Below, piece after piece: positions 14,289-21,000 of a DNA stretch of 38,721 bases. A model generated the notes under the pieces. It saw nothing but the letters and a program-made list of their open reading frames with translations, had not been told where the DNA came from and made no database searches. Source of the stretch: a virus; IMG/VR virus record IMGVR_UViG_3300049324_000014, positions 1-38,721 of that record. The stretch is one strand, 5' to 3'. Position numbers and translations under genes: made by a program. Every line of letters starts with the position of its first letter. Within the stretch, counting starts at the first letter, position 1.

Positions 14289-14353
14289 ACCTTCTCCGCC
14301 TTTGTCAGGGCACGGTAGGCGCTGGCGAGTTGGCGTTCGGCTAGGGTCCTCAT
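14285..14353 (-). CDS. 22-residue micro-ORF coupled to both neighbours
   Basis: A helical, basic peptide beginning MRTLAERQLASAYRALTKA. Its ATG overlaps the stop of the upstream gene and its stop overlaps the ATG of the HNH gene (ATGA at both ends). The exact double overlap suggests it is translated, perhaps mainly to keep ribosomes on the message. Confidence 0.45.
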   Translation of the reverse strand: MRTLAERQLASAYRALTKAEKV

Positions 14354-14865
14354 GCCGCGGCTTTCGTCAGGCTCGCCGGATCGACGCCGATCATCTGAGC
14401 CAGGAAGCCCATCACGTCGTCCTTGGACCGCTGGAAATCCTTGGCGCCCATCGCCTTCGTGGACTGGCTCTGAGCCGTCCAAACGCGCACCACGGCCTCA
14501 GAGACGGTGACGACGGCGTATGGGTCCATCGGGCGAACGAAAGCCGCCACGCGCAACGCCTCGGCCTTGGATGCGCAGGCGATCGTCCGCTCGTCTCGGT
14601 AGCCCGTCCGTACCAAGGCGTATTTGCGCAGCGCCTCGGGCGTGGCGAAACGTTCGGTATCGGCCTCATCCAGGTTCAGCCAGGCCTCGCGGACCACGGC
14701 GAAGAAATGCCGGTGCGACGAGAACGATCGGTCCTCATGCGGAACCAGCGCCACCACCTCGCCGTCGCCGTAGTGCTTGGCCGCCAGGGCGCCGTAGTTG
14801 CCGGTCGGGCGGAAGACGCCCTCGTGGTTCAGCCAAACACAAGGGACAGGCGGGGCGCTCATCAC
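14350..14865 (-). CDS. Recombination-module protein of unknown function (DUF1367/NinB-like pattern)
   Basis: 171 residues directly downstream of the exonuclease gene and coupled to it. It has a motif SSHRHFFAVVREAWLNL (about 49-65), reminiscent of the HrkFFAll...W segment of phage DUF1367-type proteins, then a helical and basic C-terminal half (QSQSTKAMGAKDFQRSKDDV). Its place after exo and Erf suggests a DNA recombination or repair accessory. The resemblance is weak and could be tested by profile search. Confidence 0.65.
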   Translation of the reverse strand: MMSAPPVPCVWLNHEGVFRPTGNYGALAAKHYGDGEVVALVPHEDRSFSSHRHFFAVVREAWLNLDEADTERFATPEALRKYALVRTGYRDERTIACASKAEALRVAAFVRPMDPYAVVTVSEAVVRVWTAQSQSTKAMGAKDFQRSKDDVMGFLAQMIGVDPASLTKAAA

Positions 14866-15482
14866 GCAGCTCTCTTGGACAGGTTGGAGAGCGCGGCCAG
14901 TTTGGCGTCGATCTCGACCAGGAAGGCGATGACCTCGACTTCCAGCTCCTCGATCAGCGCGTCATCTCGCTCGACCCGCTTGACGAACAGGCGAAGGTCA
15001 GCCGGCAAGCGCGGATCGAACGAAACGAAGTCGCACCACTGGCGACCGGTGCAGGCCAATTGCCACTGGATCTGGGTGACGTACTTGCCGGCGACCGTCT
15101 GGCCGAGCAGCGTATCGAGGTGTGTCGCGGTGATCGGGCACTTGACCTCGACCAAGCCGACGTCGCCGCAGAGGCCGTCCGGCGATGCGCCCGACATGGC
15201 GATGCGGGGATGGTCAACGAAGCCGATCGCGGAAACCTCTTCGCCGCTTTCGAACTCGTACAGAGCTAGGGCCTCGGGCTCGCGGTCGGTTCCCCATTGC
15301 ATCGCGGCATTGGTGTAGGTTTCGGCCTGAACGCCCGTCAGACGCTCGCAGATGAGCTGCGCGGCGTAGTTGGCGCGGCTGGCGCCATAGCCGGTCTTGG
15401 TCTTGGCGATCACGTCGGCGACGCGGGAGGCGGTGACGCGGCCGAGCCGAGCGGCGAACCATTCTTCGGTGCGCTGTTCCAT
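14862..15482 (-). CDS. YqaJ-type (lambda Exo-like) recombination exonuclease
   Basis: 206 residues from ATG 15482 (one-base overlap, TAATG, with the Erf stop); longer frames upstream are not credible. The PD-(D/E)XK nuclease of the YqaJ/lambda-exonuclease family is evident: RTEEWFAARLGRVTASR (4-20), WGTDREPEA with Glu68/Glu70, Asp102 (SPDGL), Glu112-x-Lys114 (VEVKCP) and a Q-I-Q-W-Q helix at 137-141. It resects DNA 5' to 3', giving single strands for the annealing protein encoded directly upstream. Confidence 0.92.
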   Translation of the reverse strand: MEQRTEEWFAARLGRVTASRVADVIAKTKTGYGASRANYAAQLICERLTGVQAETYTNAAMQWGTDREPEALALYEFESGEEVSAIGFVDHPRIAMSGASPDGLCGDVGLVEVKCPITATHLDTLLGQTVAGKYVTQIQWQLACTGRQWCDFVSFDPRLPADLRLFVKRVERDDALIEELEVEVIAFLVEIDAKLAALSNLSKRAA

Positions 15483-16297
15483 TAGGCTGACGCCCCTTCC
15501 TTCATGGCCCGAACGCGGCGGTTGACCAGGCGAACCAGTTCCGTCCACTCGTTGGCGGACAGCAGCTTTTCGAGGCCGGCGGCGTGCTGGGCCTTCCAAG
15601 CCTTGAGGTCGGCCAGCGTCGCTAAGCCGTTGACCGTCGCCACGGCGGTCTGGAACGCGCCGCTCGCCGCGCGGGCGCCGGCGGCGTTGCCGTTGTCGTC
15701 GGTGCTGACTGCGATGTTGAACACCATCTTGAGCAGGTAGCGCTGGCCATACGTGGCGGCGGACCCGGTGGCGTGGGTGCGCGTCATCACGTCGCCGCCC
15801 TTGGCGCCCTTGCCATCGGCGGGCATGTCGAGGCGATAGGTGCGCGAGCCGCCGGCTTCGTGGGTGACGTAGCAGAGCAGCCGGATATCGTCGGCCTTCG
15901 GAGCATCGCCGGTGTCGAAGCTGAGCCCGAAGCCGTGCTTGGTGTAGATCGGCCGGATGGCCTGGTCCAAGGCGTCGTAACTGGCGTATTTGCCCTTGTC
16001 CGACTTGGCGTCCTTCCGAACGGGCTCCATTTCGGCCTGGGCGGCGCTCATGGCGGCGTTGAAGGCCTGCTCGGCCTGGCGGGCTACCTCGCGCTCCTGG
16101 AACTCCAGCAGACGAGCGAACTTGTCGATATCCATGGCGGGGTCGCTGGCCATGCGACCAATGATCGACATGACCGAGCCGATCTCGGGCTGGGCGACGA
16201 CGGCTGAGCCGCCTTCCTCGCGGTGGGCAACGGCAGTTGATGCGGGCATGTCGCCCTCCTTTGAAAATAGGGTTTGGGTTTCGTCGGGCTCGCTCAT
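15482..16297 (-). CDS. erf: Erf-family single-strand annealing protein
   Basis: 271 residues. The ERF domain spans about 73-204: AFNAAMSAAQAEM, KGKYASYDALDQAIRPI (102-118), KHGFGLSF, THEAGGSRTYRLDMPADG, then the diagnostic TGSAATYGQRYLLKMVF (177-193) and DDNGN (200-204). A disordered acidic N-terminus precedes it and a helical C-terminal domain follows. Erf proteins form rings that anneal complementary single strands and allow recombination-based circularisation of phage DNA. Paired with the YqaJ exonuclease it forms a lambda-Red-like module. Confidence 0.92.
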   Translation of the reverse strand: MSEPDETQTLFSKEGDMPASTAVAHREEGGSAVVAQPEIGSVMSIIGRMASDPAMDIDKFARLLEFQEREVARQAEQAFNAAMSAAQAEMEPVRKDAKSDKGKYASYDALDQAIRPIYTKHGFGLSFDTGDAPKADDIRLLCYVTHEAGGSRTYRLDMPADGKGAKGGDVMTRTHATGSAATYGQRYLLKMVFNIAVSTDDNGNAAGARAASGAFQTAVATVNGLATLADLKAWKAQHAAGLEKLLSANEWTELVRLVNRRVRAMKEGASA

Positions 16298-16350
16298 CGG
16301 ATCACCCGCGGCCCCTTGCTGGACTGGTAGATTGTGTCGGGGGAGGTCAT
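16294..16350 (-). CDS. 18-residue micro-ORF coupled to both neighbours
   Basis: MTSPDTIYQSSKGPRVIR. ATGA overlaps join it to the upstream membrane-protein gene and to the Erf ATG. Like the other two micro-ORFs of this operon it fills the space between genes exactly. Whether the peptide has a role is unknown. Confidence 0.42.
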   Translation of the reverse strand: MTSPDTIYQSSKGPRVIR

Positions 16351-16511
16351 CGGGTCGCCCATGCGATCAGGACAGCGCCGGCCGCGATAAGGACGGTGGC
16401 GCTGGCGACGAAATGGATCACGCGCGGCCAGATCGAGGGGCGCGGAAACTCCTGCGGGCCGTCGCTGAGGAAGCGGGTTTCGAACAGGGTCTGGCGGTGC
16501 GCGTCGTTCAC
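16347..16511 (-). CDS. Small single-TM protein
   Basis: 54 residues from GTG 16511, selected because it makes a GTGA overlap with the preceding stop. A polar N-terminus (MNDAHRQTLFETRFLSDGPQ) is followed by one transmembrane helix (about 32-51, VIHFVASATVLIAAGAVLIA) and a few residues. Early phage genes for one-TM proteins often target host membrane functions, but nothing here specifies one. Confidence 0.6.
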   Translation of the reverse strand: MNDAHRQTLFETRFLSDGPQEFPRPSIWPRVIHFVASATVLIAAGAVLIAWATR

Positions 16512-16756
16512 GCAACTCTCTCCCGTGGTTGTTGGACACAAGCCGCACGCCGCCAAAGCGACCGTTCACGGACGACGCGATTGAGGTCCCGCAGCCAAGC
16601 AAGCGCGTTCTCGGCGCATCGCCCGTCGCGGACGGCGTCGGCGATGGCGGCTGTGGCCTCGTTGGACAGTTCGTCGATCTTGGCGGGTTTCAGCCAGACG
16701 CCGAGCAGCAGGTAGTCGCCACCTGAGACGGTGAGGGCGTTGCCGGGGGCCTTCAT
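16508..16756 (-). CDS. Small hypothetical protein
   Basis: 82 residues. A short beta-type N-terminus (TVSGGDYLLLGVWLKP) is followed by helices (DELSNEATAAIADAVRDG, CAENALAWLRDLNRVV) and a basic C-terminus. No domain recognised. Coupled to both neighbours by four-base overlaps. Confidence 0.7.
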   Translation of the reverse strand: MKAPGNALTVSGGDYLLLGVWLKPAKIDELSNEATAAIADAVRDGRCAENALAWLRDLNRVVRERSLWRRAACVQQPRERVA

Positions 16757-17040
16757 GACGCGCGCTCACGGATGAACCGCACTCGGTAGGTGCAGCCGGT
16801 GGGTGTCTCAACGCGGTCGGACACTTCCTTGCGGCCGACATATCCGGTATATTCGGCGTCGAACCCGTTGTTTCCCCACGGCTCAAAATCGTGGTCCAGC
16901 AAGGGGTTTTCGTTGGAGCAGCCGCTGTCGCCCATCTTGTAGCGCAGCCACTCAAGCGCTTCTGCTTCGGTGGCCGCGACTGGAAGGCAGACCTCGACCA
17001 CGACTTTGAAGAGCGCGCCGACGGGCAATTGGTCGCTCAT
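16753..17040 (-). CDS. Small hypothetical protein
   Basis: 95 residues, beta-rich by appearance (FKVVVEVCLPVAATEAEALE with a ferredoxin-like strand-helix start), acidic in the middle and ending TYRVRFIRERAS. No recognised family. Its ATG overlaps the upstream stop (ATGA). Confidence 0.7.
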   Translation of the reverse strand: MSDQLPVGALFKVVVEVCLPVAATEAEALEWLRYKMGDSGCSNENPLLDHDFEPWGNNGFDAEYTGYVGRKEVSDRVETPTGCTYRVRFIRERAS

Positions 17041-17414
17041 GCCACCACCTCCGGGCAGGCCCGAAGCATGCGACGGACAGTGTCTCTGGCGTCGTCGTTG
17101 GCGGGATCGGCCGCAGCCAGGGCGGCTTCGGCGCGCTCGACAGTCTCGCGCCGTGCACGCTCCCCATTGATCGCAACCCTGAAACCCTCAGCAGGCCAAC
17201 CGCCCATCCGTTTCCTCTGAACCCAGCAGTCGAACCGGAAGGTATGGGTTTCCAACTTGTGCAGTTCGTCGTCGGACAGATCGGCCAGGACGGGGGGATG
17301 CCACCACGCTTGCCAGATCGCTCGGCGCGCGATGAAGTCGTTGCGGAGGTCAGCGTTGAAAATCCACCGGACACCGTGGATCATCCGTTCGCCTGGGAGC
17401 AGAGCGTCGGTCAT
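17037..17414 (-). CDS. Hypothetical protein
   Basis: 125 residues, unusually rich in Trp and Arg in its first half (RWIFNADLRNDF, AIWQAWWHPP, CWVQRKRMGGW) and helical/Ala-rich in its C-terminal third (ERARRETVERAEAALAAADP). No motif I can place. One-base overlap with the upstream stop. Confidence 0.7.
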   Translation of the reverse strand: MTDALLPGERMIHGVRWIFNADLRNDFIARRAIWQAWWHPPVLADLSDDELHKLETHTFRFDCWVQRKRMGGWPAEGFRVAINGERARRETVERAEAALAAADPANDDARDTVRRMLRACPEVVA

Positions 17415-17548
17415 CAGTCCTCAAGCTCCCGTTCCAGCTTCGCGGCGCGGGCCTGACGGTTCAGCTTGCGCTGCAGGTTGCGGACGCTGTTCACCGGCGA
17501 GCCGATGCGGGCGCAGTTGCCTTGGGTGGGCTGGGTGAAGCGGGCCAT
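17414..17548 (-). CDS. Small basic protein
   Basis: 44 residues beginning MARFTQPTQGNCARIGSPVN and ending in a basic helix rich in Arg/Lys/Leu. TGATG overlaps link it to genes on both sides, which is the main evidence that it is translated. Could bind nucleic acid through its basic helix; this is inference from charge only. Confidence 0.6.
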   Translation of the reverse strand: MARFTQPTQGNCARIGSPVNSVRNLQRKLNRQARAAKLERELED

Positions 17549-17823
17549 CAGTACGACCGCCCGTTCATGGCTTCGATGGCCGCGCTCCGGCCGCCGACGT
17601 GGTAAGCCTCGCGGACGTTCTCGGCGTAGCGCTCGGCGGACTGGACCATGCGCTCGGCGCGCTCGTTGGCGCGGCGCTCGCGGTCGGCGCTGGGATCGAC
17701 GCCGTAGGCCGCGGCCTGGGCCGCGGTGACCTTGCCGCCCTTCGCGAGGAATGCGGCGATCAGGTCAGCATCGGCCACCGCGGCCGGAGGGGATTTGTCG
17801 GGGGGAAGGATCGCGGTGGCCAT
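17548..17823 (-). CDS. Small helical protein
   Basis: 91 residues. The segment LIAAFLAKGGKVTAAQAAAYGVDPS (about 21-45) resembles the start of a short helix-turn-helix found in many phage hypotheticals (KGGKVTxxxxxxxxGV). The rest is charged and helical (RERRANERAERMVQSAERYAE). Could be a DNA-binding regulator of the early operon, but that is weakly supported. Confidence 0.68.
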   Translation of the reverse strand: MATAILPPDKSPPAAVADADLIAAFLAKGGKVTAAQAAAYGVDPSADRERRANERAERMVQSAERYAENVREAYHVGGRSAAIEAMNGRSY

Positions 17824-17828
17824 TGTGC

Positions 17829-18323
17829 TTAGACCTCCTGCTGCTGATGAATGTTGGGATTGCGAGTTGCCGGCATGGCCTGTCCGACCAACGGCGGGAG
17901 GGGCGCCAAGCCAGCGCGCCTTAGTTCCATGTGCACGCGCCTATGGTGCGGAACGCAGAGCCACCGCACCGCTAGCGGCTTGGCGTAGTCGTCATGGTGG
18001 GCCTGGACATTCTCAGCGCCGCACACCTCGCACGGGTGCCGGATCAGGAGACCTTGGCGAATTTGGCGACGAGTGTAGGAGCGGACCCGGTGTATCTCCC
18101 GCTTGATGGGATCGGCCCAATCGCGCTTGAAGCGCGCCGCGCCGGTTTCTTGTCGCCACGCGACCGACTTAGCTGACCTTTGGGTGCCCGCTGGGCGGCC
18201 GGCGTACCACGCCGCGCTATCGGCGTTCGTGCAGAGGCGGCACCGATAGTCCGACCGCGAGGCCTGCTTCGCCACGACGTCGGGCGATCCGCATTTCCTG
18301 CATGGGGTGGGCTTGGGCTGCAC
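17829..18323 (-). CDS. Double zinc-motif protein, HNH-like
   Basis: 164 residues. The N-terminal zinc ribbon is Cys8-x2-Cys11...Cys28-x2-Cys31. A basic linker follows, then Cys98-x2-Cys101, His109-His110-Asp111-Asp112 and Cys123-x2-His126-His127-x3-His131. The CEVCG...HHDDY...PL...WLC..HH...H array is seen in phage HNH-type nucleases and related DNA-binding proteins. It is the first gene of the early-left operon, just downstream of the candidate operator/promoter at 18349-18378. Confidence 0.75.
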   Translation of the reverse strand: MQPKPTPCRKCGSPDVVAKQASRSDYRCRLCTNADSAAWYAGRPAGTQRSAKSVAWRQETGAARFKRDWADPIKREIHRVRSYTRRQIRQGLLIRHPCEVCGAENVQAHHDDYAKPLAVRWLCVPHHRRVHMELRRAGLAPLPPLVGQAMPATRNPNIHQQQEV

Positions 18324-18348
18324 GTCGGGTCTCGCTGTTGCAAGACCA

Positions 18349-18378
18349 ACATTGCCACCAGCAAGGAACCGGCGTCAA
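18349..18378 (-). promoter_or_regulatory. Candidate early-left promoter with operator
   Basis: On the minus strand TTGACG (18378-18373) is a good -35 for the left operon. Directly downstream, covering the spacer and likely -10, lies the 20-bp element ACATTGCC-N4-GCAAGGAA (18349-18368, plus-strand reading), which recurs between repressor and Cro at 18854-18873. The core TTGC-N5-GCAA is an inverted repeat suited to a dimeric HTH repressor. The -10 is poorly defined. Confidence 0.6.
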
Positions 18379-18471
18379 CCGATTTCATGCAGAGCGCAAA
18401 GAATTATTCCGGGCAAGCGCCGTCTGTGATAAGAATCAATGGTCTAGCTGATTAGGGGCGGAGGGCCGTCG

Positions 18472-18786
18472 TTAGCCGCCCTTGAACGAACGCAGGATCA
18501 CAAGGACCTGTTCGCGCTTGTCTTTCGGGACGGCCAGGGCTGCGTCAACGAACATCGCGTCGATATCGTTCGGGTCGTGATCCATGATGAATCCGACCGT
18601 AGTATCAAGCGCTGTGGCGAATTTACGTAGCCATTTCTCGGAAAGCGGACGCTTGCCGCTCTCAAGTAGGCTGATCACAGCCCCCGTGGTTCCGACCTTT
18701 TCGGCGAGCTGTTCCTGGGTCAGGTCGCGTATTTCGCGCCAGGCCTTCAGGTGATTGTCGCCGCCGCCCTGCGCTGTACGTCCCAT
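18472..18786 (-). CDS. CI-like phage repressor (HTH XRE family)
   Basis: 104 residues from ATG 18786. A typical XRE helix-turn-helix runs from HLKAWREIRDLTQEQLAEKV through TTGAVISLLESGKRPLSEKWL (about 12-54), followed by a short oligomerisation tail; there is no LexA/S24 peptidase domain, so induction would not be by RecA-stimulated self-cleavage. An in-frame GTG at 18849 would add 21 residues but would run into the control region. It faces the Cro-like gene and is preceded by a 93-bp intergenic region with an operator. Likely maintains lysogeny. Confidence 0.85.
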   Translation of the reverse strand: MGRTAQGGGDNHLKAWREIRDLTQEQLAEKVGTTGAVISLLESGKRPLSEKWLRKFATALDTTVGFIMDHDPNDIDAMFVDAALAVPKDKREQVLVILRSFKGG

Positions 18787-18853
18787 CTTTGCAGGGTGCG
18801 GTAGGCCACCGGCGGCGTCTTCACGCCATGCGATAAGAAAGGGCTTCACAAAA

Positions 18854-18873
18854 ACATTGCCCTGTGCAAGGAA
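18854..18873. promoter_or_regulatory. Operator-like 20-mer in the repressor/Cro intergenic region
   Basis: ACATTGCC-CTGT-GCAAGGAA. Sixteen of sixteen non-spacer positions match the copy at 18349-18368. The core TTGC-N5-GCAA has dyad symmetry. It lies directly in front of the Cro-like start and its right end doubles as the AAGGA ribosome site for that gene. Probable binding site of the repressor and/or the Cro-like protein. Confidence 0.6.
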
Positions 18874-18879
18874 TGGGGC

Positions 18880-19107
18880 ATGAGAAAAGCAGCCCCCGAG
18901 GTCGAGGTCATCGTTACGGCCCTTCGCGACATCGGCATTAGCGCGCCATACGCCAGCCAGATCGCCCGCAACAAGCGGACGCCCTCGCCGACAATGGCTC
19001 TCCGAATCTTCCGCGAGACCGGCCTTCGGTTCGGCGTGTTCCGCGGCGCCAGCCAGGAAGAGACCGCGATCATGCGTGAGGGTCTTGGCCAGGGCGTGGC
19101 CGCCTGA
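18880..19107 (+). CDS. Cro-like/YdaS-like transcriptional regulator
   Basis: 75 residues, with AAGGA 8 bp before the ATG. Residues about 12-48 form a helix-turn-helix of the Cro/YdaS kind (ALRDIGISAPYASQIARNKR, then TPSPTMALRIF). It is transcribed divergently from the repressor and starts the early-right operon, the classical position of Cro. It probably represses the repressor gene and tunes early transcription. Its stop overlaps the next ATG by one base. Confidence 0.8.
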   Translation: MRKAAPEVEVIVTALRDIGISAPYASQIARNKRTPSPTMALRIFRETGLRFGVFRGASQEETAIMREGLGQGVAA

Positions 19108-19346
19108 TGGCTCAGGCCTCTCTCCGCATCCTCGCCAAGGCCCGGCAACGCCGCCTTACCGCCGAGGGCGTCTTCCGCGTCAGCATAGTGGCGTGCAGCC
19201 TGTTGGTCTGGGCGCTGGCATATGCGGCGGCCTTCGCGCCGGGGTGGTTCCCTTGGCTGCTGATCGGGCTTGGCCTCGCCATTTTCGCGGCCGGCGTTTC
19301 GGCGTGCTGCATCGGTTGCCCTCGTCATTCAGGGAGAGCCCGATGA
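19107..19346 (+). CDS. Small two-TM membrane protein
   Basis: 79 residues. A basic N-terminus (QASLRILAKARQRRLTAEG) precedes two hydrophobic helices (about 24-43 and 47-66) and a Cys-containing tail. Situated second in the early-right operon, where lambda-like phages encode host-interaction or exclusion proteins. No named family. Confidence 0.68.
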   Translation: MAQASLRILAKARQRRLTAEGVFRVSIVACSLLVWALAYAAAFAPGWFPWLLIGLGLAIFAAGVSACCIGCPRHSGRAR

Positions 19347-19642
19347 GCGCGGGGGCGATAGGGCCGGGCTCGGTCGTCGAGTGCGTGGCCCGCGAACCAC
19401 ACCTCCCGTCGCCCTATGGTGGGCTTGAGCGCCTCGTCGTGGGCGCGACCTATCAAGTCAAAGACGCCCTGACGGTACAGGAAGTGTTCGTGCTCGTCCT
19501 CTGGGAGGTCAAGAGCGACGCGCCAGACGGCGCGTATCAGGCGAGCCACTTTCGTCTGCGCCCCGATCGTCCCTGGATAGCCGCCCTTCTCACCATCACC
19601 ACCGACTCCAAAGTCGATCAACCAGAAACGGTGGGGGGCTGA
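19343..19642 (+). CDS. Small beta-rich phage protein
   Basis: 99 residues from ATG 19343 (ATGA overlap with the upstream stop and a good AGGGAGAG ribosome site). The sequence begins with PGSVVECVAREP and later GLERLVVGATYQVKD, a pattern seen in small phage hypotheticals with an SH3-like beta barrel (VxCVD..P....L..G..Y.V). It ends FRLRPDRPW. Function unknown; regulatory or host-binding adaptor is conceivable. Confidence 0.72.
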   Translation: MSAGAIGPGSVVECVAREPHLPSPYGGLERLVVGATYQVKDALTVQEVFVLVLWEVKSDAPDGAYQASHFRLRPDRPWIAALLTITTDSKVDQPETVGG

Positions 19643-19645
19643 TCG

Positions 19646-19984
19646 ATGGAAGGGAAGGATCATATCGCATCCCGGGACCACGATCAGACGGTCACTGGTG
19701 CCGTGCATGGCCCGGCCGCCGAGCATACGCCGGGACCTTGGGTGATCGACAGCGCGACCCTCCCCGGCGATGTCGTCCGTGACGCTGCCGGCCGAGCTGT
19801 CGCGATCCCCTTCTCGCATGGGTTCACGCCGGCGGTCCTCGCGGCAAACCTCGGCCTGATAGCCGCCGCTCCTGATCTGCTGGCCGCCCTTCGCTCCATC
19901 GCTGCCAATACCTGCTGCGACACCTGCCGAGAGGCTGCCCTGGTCGCCCGCGCCGCCCTCGCGCGCATCGGCGAGGTCACCTGA
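19646..19984 (+). CDS. Hypothetical phage protein (HTPGPW...AAAPDLLAAL type)
   Basis: 112 residues. It contains the very common phage signature HTPGPW (about 27-32), a beta-rich middle (RDAAGRAVAIPFS), then ANLGLIAAAPDLLAALRSIA (about 67-86). It is widespread in phage early regions without a known role. A CCDTC cluster near the end may bind metal. It is followed by a 356-bp stretch with hairpins. Confidence 0.78.
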   Translation: MEGKDHIASRDHDQTVTGAVHGPAAEHTPGPWVIDSATLPGDVVRDAAGRAVAIPFSHGFTPAVLAANLGLIAAAPDLLAALRSIAANTCCDTCREAALVARAALARIGEVT

Positions 19985-20340
19985 CCCATGCACCTCGGGG
20001 GCCATCATCAATTCCCATACGCGCCTCGTTTCTCGCAATCCGCGGCGTGTTGCGGGGCTACGCTGTGTTTGCCTCGCAGGCATGGCGTAGCCCTTAGCCA
20101 TCTAACGAGCCAAGGCTCGCCGAATGAAAACTACCGCCAGTCTCGCCAAAGACCGGCCCTCACGTCCTCCGAGGCGAACGGCTGCCCAGCCATTCCTCGC
20201 CGCGGCTTTCATCAACTCCGCCCTGGTGGGCGTCTGGACGGCCCGAAGGTTACGCATCGAGCCGCCCTGGATACTACCACGCTTAGTCATACTGAACGCC
20301 AACAAACCTCCGTCTCCAACTGCTTCCGTCGAGGTGAAAC
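19985..20340. other. Stretch without a clear gene; nested hairpins and weak ORFs
   Basis: A nested hairpin occupies 20055-20093: outer arms GGGCTACGC/GCGTAGCCC and inner TGCCT-CGC-AGGCA. A second, CGAGCC-AA-GGCTCG, is at 20106-20119. Neither has a T-run. Two weak reading frames cross the region: plus 20124-20462 and minus 20102-20305, the latter listed separately. The hairpins may be a terminator, attenuator or antitermination element dividing the early-right operon. Confidence 0.5.
20102..20305 (-). CDS. Possible antisense small gene, uncertain
   Basis: 67 residues on the minus strand, against the operon. It starts at TTG (20305) with GGAGG-like bases upstream, or at ATG 20290. The protein is basic with a plausible helical segment (TPTRAELMKAAARNGWAAV) and no stop-prone composition. 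Against it: isolated, opposite orientation, and GC-rich antisense frames stay open by chance. I keep it only because no gene is otherwise evident here. Confidence 0.22.
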   Translation of the reverse strand: MLAFSMTKRGSIQGGSMRNLRAVQTPTRAELMKAAARNGWAAVRLGGREGRSLARLAVVFIRRALAR

Positions 20341-20769
20341 TTGACAGAGGCTCTGGTGCAAATCTCAGAAAAATCCTGCAGAAACTCAGAAAATCGTTTC
20401 GGCATCGAAACTGCTCTTGCGCAGTACGTCCGGGGTCGCTGGCCTCAGAACACCATTGGTGAAACGGCCAATCACTTCGATCTGAGCGAAGGACAGGCGC
20501 GCGGCGCGGTCTACGCCCAGGCGAGCCGCAAGACGATCAACGACATGCTCCGCGTGGGCGGCTGGCCGCTCTGGCTGCACGTCGGCGCCCTGGTCATCGG
20601 CCATGGCATCCACACCTGGATTCACACCGAACGCGAAAGGCTCGCCGATGAACAGCGGAAGGCGTCGGAGCGTGATCGGACGCTGGCTGAGATGGGTTCT
20701 CGTCTGCCCGTTGTGCTTGGTCTGGATGATCGCCGCTCTGTTCGGGTGGCTTCTCGGGGGCGCCGGTAA
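20341..20769 (+). CDS. Early protein with HTH-like N-terminal region
   Basis: 142 residues starting with TTG 20341, preceded by GAGGTG at ideal distance. Residues about 25-62 (ALAQYVRGRWPQNTIGETAN, then HFDLSEGQARGAVY) have the shape of a helix-turn-helix. The next part, GGWPLWLHVGALVIGHGIHTW, is followed by a charged helix (ERERLADEQRKASERDRTLAEM). Similar sequences occur in alphaproteobacterial prophages; the function is unknown to me. The last 40 codons overlap a second, shifted gene. Confidence 0.7.
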   Translation: MTEALVQISEKSCRNSENRFGIETALAQYVRGRWPQNTIGETANHFDLSEGQARGAVYAQASRKTINDMLRVGGWPLWLHVGALVIGHGIHTWIHTERERLADEQRKASERDRTLAEMGSRLPVVLGLDDRRSVRVASRGRR

Positions 20770-20827
20770 CATGGCGACCGCGCTGGCGAAATCGACGCTG
20801 AACGCGATTGAGGCGCTGCTGTCATGA
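20648..20827 (+). CDS. Small single-TM protein overlapping the preceding gene
   Basis: 59 residues from ATG 20648, in a different frame from the 3' part of 20341-20769, with GAAAGG upstream of the ATG. A basic start (NSGRRRSVIGRWLR) and one transmembrane helix (about 16-36, LVCPLCLVWMIAALFGWLLG) are visible. Its stop makes an ATGA overlap with the next gene, which supports translation despite the 122-bp overlap. Confidence 0.5.
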   Translation: MNSGRRRSVIGRWLRWVLVCPLCLVWMIAALFGWLLGGAGNMATALAKSTLNAIEALLS

Positions 20828-21000
20828 GCCGCGCCCCGACGATCTTCCGTGAGCAGACCACCTACGCCCCGCCGGCCTTCCCCTGCTTCGTATGCCCGAA
20901 GGAAGGCTGCTTCGGCCTGGGCTGGCCGCTGACAGCGAACCAGCGGTGGTTCTGCCCCGACCACAAACCCTCGGACTATTGGAGCGCGAAACCGGCATGA
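20824..21000 (+). CDS. Small zinc-ribbon-like protein
   Basis: 58 residues. Cys21, Cys24 and Cys29 (CFVCPKEGC) with Cys44 and His47 (FCPDH) form a plausible zinc site; WF-CPDH near the end is a recurrent motif of tiny phage proteins. ATGA overlaps couple it to both neighbours. Function unknown. Confidence 0.7.
   Translation: MSRAPTIFREQTTYAPPAFPCFVCPKEGCFGLGWPLTANQRWFCPDHKPSDYWSAKPA

Noticed and set aside
20124-20462. Plus-strand 112-codon frame before and into the TTG-started gene
   Set aside because: It overlaps the well-started gene at 20341 by 122 bp in another frame and has a Pro/Arg-rich shadow-like composition, although an AAGG lies upstream.
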